This document shows, one piece after another, positions 1 to 3,646 of a stretch of 6,555 nt of DNA. The notes below the pieces were generated by a model. The model did not search any database, was not told the origin of the DNA, and worked only from the letters and a program-made list of their open reading frames with translations. Every line of letters starts with the position of its first letter. Position 1 is the first letter of the stretch. Origin of the DNA: an uncultured Eggerthellaceae bacterium (GTDB lineage Bacteria; Actinomycetota; Coriobacteriia; Coriobacteriales; Eggerthellaceae). The stretch spans positions 1 to 6,555 of the forward strand of contig CANRPV010000081.1 of NCBI GenBank assembly GCA_947632575.1, written 5' to 3'. The translations under genes and the position numbers were made by a program.

Positions 1-2
1 AC

Positions 3-578
3 GTCTACGTCCATAAGTCTGCCGACCTCGCCAAAGCCCTTCCGATCGTGGTCAACGCGAAGACCCGTCGTTTCGGTGTCTGTAACGCGGCGGAGAGTCT
101 GCTCGTGGATCATGAGATAGCGCCGCAGTTTCTTCCTCAGGTTCTGCGGGAGCTTTGTGAGCATCAGGTGCTTATTCATGCCGATGAGGCTACTGCCGCC
201 ATCGCGCGATCGGCCGATATCGCTACGGTGCCCGCAACGGTCGAGGATTGGGAGACCGAATATCTGGCACCGGAGATCGCCGTTCGCTGTGTGGATGGTC
301 TTGATCAAGCCATCGATCATATCAACACCTATGGCACCAAGCATTCGGAGTCTATTGTCGCAGAGGAGGCGGAAGCGATCGAGGAGTTTCTGCGCCGTGT
401 CGATGCGGCCGCGGTTTATGCTAACGTCTCAACGGCCTTTACCGATGGCGGTCAGTTTGGTCTTGGCGCGGAGATCGGTATTTCCACTCAGAAGTTGCAC
501 GTGCGCGGACCCTTCGCTCTTGAGGGTTTGACCTCCTCAAAGTATGTGCTGCGCGGTGATGGCCAGGTACGACCGTGA
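3..578 (+). CDS. proA: gamma-glutamyl phosphate reductase, C-terminal part (5' end outside window)
   Basis: ProA reduces gamma-glutamyl phosphate to glutamate-5-semialdehyde with NADPH, the second step of proline synthesis from glutamate, in the cytosol. The open frame runs in from the left edge; 191 residues are visible of a protein usually about 415-420 long, so a little under half is present. A GTG at 48 lies inside the conserved domain and is not the start. The aldehyde-dehydrogenase-type catalytic cysteine is seen in GVCNAAE (Cys codon 81-83). The C-terminal ProA signature is clear: AVYANVSTAFTDGGQFGLG followed by EIGISTQKLHVRGPFALEGL. The residue before GVCNA is Phe where many homologues have Pro or Ile. 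The TGA stop overlaps the GTG start of the next gene by four bases (GTGA), which suggests translational coupling. The promoter and any proB partner lie outside the window. Identification is very secure. Confidence 0.96.
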   Translation, partial: VYVHKSADLAKALPIVVNAKTRRFGVCNAAESLLVDHEIAPQFLPQVLRELCEHQVLIHADEATAAIARSADIATVPATVEDWETEYLAPEIAVRCVDGLDQAIDHINTYGTKHSESIVAEEAEAIEEFLRRVDAAAVYANVSTAFTDGGQFGLGAEIGISTQKLHVRGPFALEGLTSSKYVLRGDGQVRP

Positions 579-1885
579 TCATAAGCGCTCTTTTCGATGA
601 TCTTGGAGCTGACGGAGCTCCTCGTCGGCTTGGCATAATGGGGGGCACCTTCGACCCGATTCATCTGGGTCATTTAGCCTGCGCCGAGCAAGCTCGTGAG
701 ACTTTCGGTCTCGATGCGGTGATATTTATTCCCACCGGCATGCCGGTCTTTAAGCTCGATCGGGCCATTACGGCTGCTCAAGACCGCCTTGCCATGGTTC
801 AGCTCGCTATCCGATCAAATCCCTTCTTCGATGTGAGCTCCCTTGAGATCGATCGAGAGGGTTGTACCTACACCATAGACACCATCCGTGCTCTTCGGGA
901 TCATTACCCGGATAACGTGGAGCTATTCTTCATTACGGGCGCCGACGCTCTATCCACCATTCTACGTTGGCGTGATTGCGATGATATCGGGCGTCTTTCT
1001 CGACTCATCGCCATTTCGCGGCCAGGTTTCAGCTTCGATGATTCCCTGAAGGCCGAATTGGATGCTCGGGGCGTCTATCGCGTGGACTATTTGGAAACCG
1101 CGCGTTTCTCTATCTCATCGAGCGAGGTGCGCGAGCGCGTTGCTCAAGGAAAGTCCATTCGCTATCTGGTGATATCCGAGGTCCGAAATTATATCCTCGA
1201 GCACGGCCTTTATAAGCCAGCGCAAGACGAGGAGTTGCAGGGGACATCACAAGCCGGATTCCAGGATGATCCGTTGGGCAAAGCGTTCTATAAGGCCCGT
1301 CATAAGGATCTTAAGGATCGCGTCGGCAAAAAACGACTCAAGCATATCGAGGGAGTGGCGCAGACAGCCAGGGATCTTGCGCTGATTTACGGGGTGGATC
1401 CGGCAAAGGCCTCCCTCGCCGGTCTTCTGCATGACTGGGATAAGGGCTATTCCGGCGAGCAGATGCAAGAGAGAGTCCAGGAACTCGGGCTTGACGAACT
1501 GATCGACCCTCGGCTGGTTCGTTCGATGCCTCAGGTGTTTCATGGTCAAACGGCTGCGGCGGCTCTCGCTCGGGAATATCCCTCGATTCCAATTGATGTG
1601 CTCCAAGCCATCGCTCGGCATACGACTGGGGCGATCCCGATGAGCGATTTGGATATGGTTATCTATATCGCTGATGCCCTTGAACCGGGACGCACCTATG
1701 GCACCATCGATGATTTGCGCGCCATGGTGGGCAAAGTGGATCTCGAGGAGCTTTTTTACCAAACTTATCGCTATTGGGTGATCCTGCTTTTGGAGCAGGC
1801 CAAAACCATGCATCCTGATACCATTGAAGTCTACAATTTCTATGCTGCTCGCCATGGAGCAAGAAAGGCTGCTGAACGTGACTGA
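575..1885 (+). CDS. nadD: NadD-YqeK fusion: nicotinate-nucleotide adenylyltransferase + HD-domain Ap4A hydrolase
   Basis: One 436-residue frame carries two enzymes usually made by adjacent genes. Residues about 18-213 are NadD, which joins ATP and nicotinate mononucleotide to give deamido-NAD and PPi. Visible motifs are GGTFDPIHLGH (23-33, nucleotidyltransferase HxGH), TGADAL (121-126), the ATP-binding ISSSEVR (180-186) and the typical closing EHGLY (209-213). After a polar linker (about 214-240), residues about 250-430 match YqeK: H257, H286-D287 in LLHDWDK, H323 in FHGQ, H349 in HTTG and D367 in IYIADALEPGR. These are the expected HD-family metal ligands; YqeK of Bacillus is a symmetrical Ap4A hydrolase. 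The GTG start at 575 overlaps the proA stop, with an AGG at 565-567 as a weak ribosome site. The ATG at 638 would remove the first beta strand and is rejected. The stop lies inside the rsfS start region. Both domain calls are strong; activity of the hydrolase half is inferred from its ligands. Confidence 0.94.
   Translation: MIISALFDDLGADGAPRRLGIMGGTFDPIHLGHLACAEQARETFGLDAVIFIPTGMPVFKLDRAITAAQDRLAMVQLAIRSNPFFDVSSLEIDREGCTYTIDTIRALRDHYPDNVELFFITGADALSTILRWRDCDDIGRLSRLIAISRPGFSFDDSLKAELDARGVYRVDYLETARFSISSSEVRERVAQGKSIRYLVISEVRNYILEHGLYKPAQDEELQGTSQAGFQDDPLGKAFYKARHKDLKDRVGKKRLKHIEGVAQTARDLALIYGVDPAKASLAGLLHDWDKGYSGEQMQERVQELGLDELIDPRLVRSMPQVFHGQTAAAALAREYPSIPIDVLQAIARHTTGAIPMSDLDMVIYIADALEPGRTYGTIDDLRAMVGKVDLEELFYQTYRYWVILLLEQAKTMHPDTIEVYNFYAARHGARKAAERD
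1861..1868 (+). promoter_or_regulatory. Shine-Dalgarno site that decides the rsfS start
   Basis: AAGAAAGG lies inside the end of nadD-yqeK, nine bases before the GTG at 1878. Other in-frame starts are worse placed: ATG 1824 and ATG 1854 have no purine-rich site ahead and would put 10-18 extra residues before the protein, and ATG 1902 has only a weak AAGA just upstream. This favours GTG 1878. Confidence 0.6.
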
Positions 1886-2357
1886 TCAAAACGCTCAAGA
1901 AATGACCTCGAAAGACTACGCCATCATCGCCGCCCGCGCCGCCGATGAGAAAAAGGCCACCGACATCATGGTGCAGGAGGTGCGCGAGCTTATCGGCGTG
2001 ACCGATTATTTCGTGATCGTGACGGCTCAGAACAATCGTCAGGTCGATGCGATCATCGACGCCATCGAAGAATCACTGCGCATAGAGGCCTCTCTCAAGC
2101 CGCTCCACCGCGAAATCGCACCCGATGGTTCCTGGTCTCTTCTGGATTACGGCAGCATCGTCATCCATGTGTTTCAACCGGAGACGCGTGAGTACTATCG
2201 TCTCGAGACTCTTTGGAACGACGCGCCGGTTCTCGATCTCGAAAAAGAGGCGGGCATCACGGATATCCAATACTCAGAGCGCATCGCTAAGCTGCTCGAC
2301 GCCAGCGCCGAGGAACATGGCTTTTCTCAGAACAGGGAGCGGGAGAGCGATTTTTAA
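1878..2357 (+). CDS. rsfS: ribosomal silencing factor RsfS
   Basis: RsfS (RsfA, DUF143/Iojap family) binds ribosomal protein uL14 on the large subunit and blocks subunit joining, lowering translation in stationary phase or starvation. From GTG 1878 the protein has 159 residues. The family core is clear: VTDYFVIVTAQNNRQVDAI (41-59), WSLLDYGSIVIHVFQ (86-100) and REYYRLETLW (104-113). About 45 residues follow the core, so it is longer than the usual 105-130 residue proteins; this tail is charged and I recognise nothing in it. The GTG overlaps the nadD-yqeK stop by eight bases (1878-1885), in keeping with the widespread nadD-yqeK-rsfS order. The TAA stop at 2355-2357 overlaps the TAA of the convergent peptidase gene. 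I see no hairpin plus T-run terminator after it. An ATG at 1902 would give 151 residues and cannot be excluded. Confidence 0.93.
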   Translation: MTDQNAQEMTSKDYAIIAARAADEKKATDIMVQEVRELIGVTDYFVIVTAQNNRQVDAIIDAIEESLRIEASLKPLHREIAPDGSWSLLDYGSIVIHVFQPETREYYRLETLWNDAPVLDLEKEAGITDIQYSERIAKLLDASAEEHGFSQNRERESDF

Positions 2358-3358
2358 AGATCGCAGGCAGCCGGAAGACCGCCAGCTCCTTGGGCGTGAA
2401 GCACGGCTGAGACGATAGCTTGCTCCATAGCCTCCGTGGACAAAAACGCAACGATGTCGGGGTCGGTATCTATCTCATTTGAACTGAGGCAAAAGATCGT
2501 GTCGCCGTCATTTGAGCTGTGTACCGGCTTGATGGCACGAGCATAGGCATCATGGGTGGTCGATGCCACCTTGGTGGCCTCTGCTTTGGTGAGTTTTCCG
2601 TTGGTGAGTACCACTCCGAGGGTGGTGTTTGTGCAGGGGCCAGACTCAGTCTGCTCTTGGAAGGATTCCTGCGGGTTTTCGCTCGCCGCGGCTGCCATGA
2701 GAGCGCCCAGCGCCTGAAGAGGATCCATGACCTGATTATGGTCACCTCGCACACCGGCTATCCAGCGGCCTGAGCGGTCTCGAACACAACCCAAGGCATT
2801 CACGGCTACCACGGCACCGACGATGAGATCGCCTAAAGCCAATACACTCAGACCTAATCCAGATTTCATGGCTTGCATGGGACTTCCCAGTTTGCCCACG
2901 GTGGCGCCTGTGCCGGCTCCAACGTTTCCTTGGCTTGCAGCAGCTGCAGCATCGTTGCTGAGAGCCTGGAGAGCGGCAGCCTCACCCATTGCCTTGGTGG
3001 GATAGATGTTTTTGCCGATGGACAGATCGAAAAGGCAAGCGCCACAGACGATTGGCACGCAGAGATCTCCAAGATGAAAACCGATATCCTGTTTCGCTAA
3101 GACATCCATGACACCGCTTGATGCCTCAAGACCGAAGGCGGAACCGCCCGACAAGACGACAGCGTGAACTTGCTGAATCATATTTTCCGGTTTGAGGAGA
3201 TCGGTCTCTCGGGTCGCGGGACCACCGCCGCGAACATCGACGCCACAGCTCGCGCCGGAGGGAGCGAGGATGACCGTACAGCCGGTGAGTGCCTCCTGAT
3301 CTTGGGCGTGACCGATGTGAAAGGCATCGAGCTCATCGATTGTTGCGGTACGAAACAT
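2354..3358 (-). CDS. P1-family (S58) self-processing aminopeptidase
   Basis: This 334-residue protein belongs to the DmpA/BapA/ThnT family of N-terminal nucleophile hydrolases, which cut their own chain to release the nucleophile and then act as aminopeptidases, D-amino-acid esterases or beta-peptidases. Motifs seen are DVRGGGPATRETDLL (41-55), HAVVLSGGSAFGLEASSGVM (65-84), GNVGAGTGATVGK (144-156), GCVRDRSG (190-197) and TNTTLGVVLTNGKLTKAEA (243-261), then ARAIKPVHSSNDGDTIF (273-289). By analogy with ThnT (Asn-Thr cleavage), self-cleavage should fall between N244 and T245, leaving Thr rather than the Ser of DmpA as nucleophile. There is no signal peptide or membrane segment, so it is probably cytosolic. 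Length is normal for the family. The ATG at 3356-3358 has an excellent ribosome site. The gene is divergent from the large regulator and convergent with rsfS. Natural substrate is unknown; the family call is secure. Confidence 0.93.
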   Translation of the reverse strand: MFRTATIDELDAFHIGHAQDQEALTGCTVILAPSGASCGVDVRGGGPATRETDLLKPENMIQQVHAVVLSGGSAFGLEASSGVMDVLAKQDIGFHLGDLCVPIVCGACLFDLSIGKNIYPTKAMGEAAALQALSNDAAAAASQGNVGAGTGATVGKLGSPMQAMKSGLGLSVLALGDLIVGAVVAVNALGCVRDRSGRWIAGVRGDHNQVMDPLQALGALMAAAASENPQESFQEQTESGPCTNTTLGVVLTNGKLTKAEATKVASTTHDAYARAIKPVHSSNDGDTIFCLSSNEIDTDPDIVAFLSTEAMEQAIVSAVLHAQGAGGLPAACDL

Positions 3359-3365
3359 AGCGGTT

Positions 3366-3372
3366 CCTCCTT
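3366..3372 (-). promoter_or_regulatory. strong Shine-Dalgarno site of the P1 peptidase gene
   Basis: On the minus strand AAGGAGG stands seven bases before the ATG (3356-3358). It is a near-perfect match to the anti-Shine-Dalgarno sequence and fixes the start. Confidence 0.85.
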
Positions 3373-3379
3373 CGACCGA

Positions 3380-3408
3380 GATTCTTGCGAATCGGATTCT
3401 ATCGCATC
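3380..3408. repeat. GATTC/GAATC inverted-repeat cluster, possible operator
   Basis: GATTC (3380-3384), GAATC (3389-3393) and GATTC (3395-3399) alternate in orientation with gaps of four and one bases. The same stretch can be read as an imperfect direct repeat: 3380-3393 and 3395-3408 agree at 11 of 14 positions with a 15-base offset. It lies 22-50 bases upstream of the peptidase start, in its expected 5' leader. It could be an operator or a leader hairpin; five-base arms can also arise by chance. Confidence 0.3.
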
Positions 3409-3498
3409 TGTGGGCTCTCGTTTTTTCTCGGCGTTAATCCTCCCTCAAAGATTGCCTTCGGGGTTGAAATAGTTTGCCCTCTCAGTACAAAAAGTAGG

Positions 3499-3518
3499 CA
3501 TCTTACGGGCAAAAGATG
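3499..3518. repeat. inverted repeat CATCTT-8-AAGATG
   Basis: Six-base perfect arms (3499-3504 and 3513-3518) are separated by eight bases. The repeat lies 36-55 bases upstream of the -35 element of the rightward promoter, where an activator or repressor dimer could bind. There is no T-run after it on either strand that would make it a terminator. A regulatory role is inference only. Confidence 0.25.
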
Positions 3519-3522
3519 GATG

Positions 3523-3535
3523 GTCCTCAAAGGAC
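3523..3535. repeat. small hairpin GTCCT-CAA-AGGAC
   Basis: Perfect five-base arms (3523-3527 and 3531-3535) surround a three-base loop, about 19 bases upstream of the -35 hexamer of the rightward promoter. It may be an operator half-site pair or chance. Confidence 0.25.
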
Positions 3536-3553
3536 AAATCCACCAACGCACCC

Positions 3554-3582
3554 TTGAACAGGCATCGCGGGTTCACTAGAAT
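3554..3582 (+). promoter_or_regulatory. sigma-70-type promoter of the large regulator gene
   Basis: A -35 hexamer TTGAAC (3554-3559) and a -10 hexamer TAGAAT (3577-3582) are separated by exactly 17 bases. Each hexamer differs from consensus at one or two positions. Transcription would start near 3589, giving a leader of about 58 bases before the ATG at 3647. The inverted repeat TTCCT (3588-3592) / AGGAA (3599-3603) sits at the predicted start site and could be an operator or a 5' hairpin. Confidence 0.6.
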
Positions 3583-3634
3583 TGCCGTTCCTCGTCATAG
3601 GAAAGGAGCACACCTCAGGCAAAGATAAAAGCGT

Positions 3635-3640
3635 AAGGAG
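3635..3640 (+). promoter_or_regulatory. Shine-Dalgarno site of the large regulator gene
   Basis: AAGGAG lies six bases before the ATG at 3647 and supports that start. A second GAAAGGAG at 3601-3608 is too far upstream to serve this ATG and has no open frame of its own behind it. Confidence 0.8.
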
Positions 3641-3646
3641 AGATCT

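Larger units (their letters stand above)
3359..3646. other. divergent intergenic region between the peptidase and the regulator
   Basis: These 288 bases separate two divergent start codons. They contain the two ribosome sites, one clear rightward promoter (3554-3582) and four short inverted repeats: 3380-3399, 3499-3518, 3523-3535 and 3588-3603. No credible protein is seen; the open frames crossing it are extensions of antisense frames from the peptidase gene. A leftward promoter must lie here too, but none is convincing: TTGCCC (minus strand, 3507-3512) and TGTACT (3484-3489) are 17 bases apart and are only a weak candidate. Confidence 0.7.

Noticed and set aside
48..578. GTG at 48 as a true start of a short protein
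   Set aside because: Codons before it continue the conserved ProA sequence to the left edge, so the gene is cut by the window rather than starting there.
1247..1855. 202-codon open frame on the minus strand inside nadD-yqeK
   Set aside because: It lies wholly antisense to a well-supported gene, has no recognisable motif or good ribosome site, and is what codon bias opposite a real gene commonly yields.
3396..3426. TAGAAT on the minus strand (3396-3401) as a -10 element, and the T-run at 3421-3426 as a terminator
   Set aside because: No -35-like hexamer lies 16-18 bases upstream of TAGAAT. The T-run is not directly preceded by a stem, and no gene transcribed rightward ends there.
3164..3579. 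Open frames of 102 and 64 codons on the plus strand entering the intergenic region
   Set aside because: They begin antisense to the peptidase start region or lack a ribosome site, and neither resembles a known protein; the region is better explained as a divergent control region.
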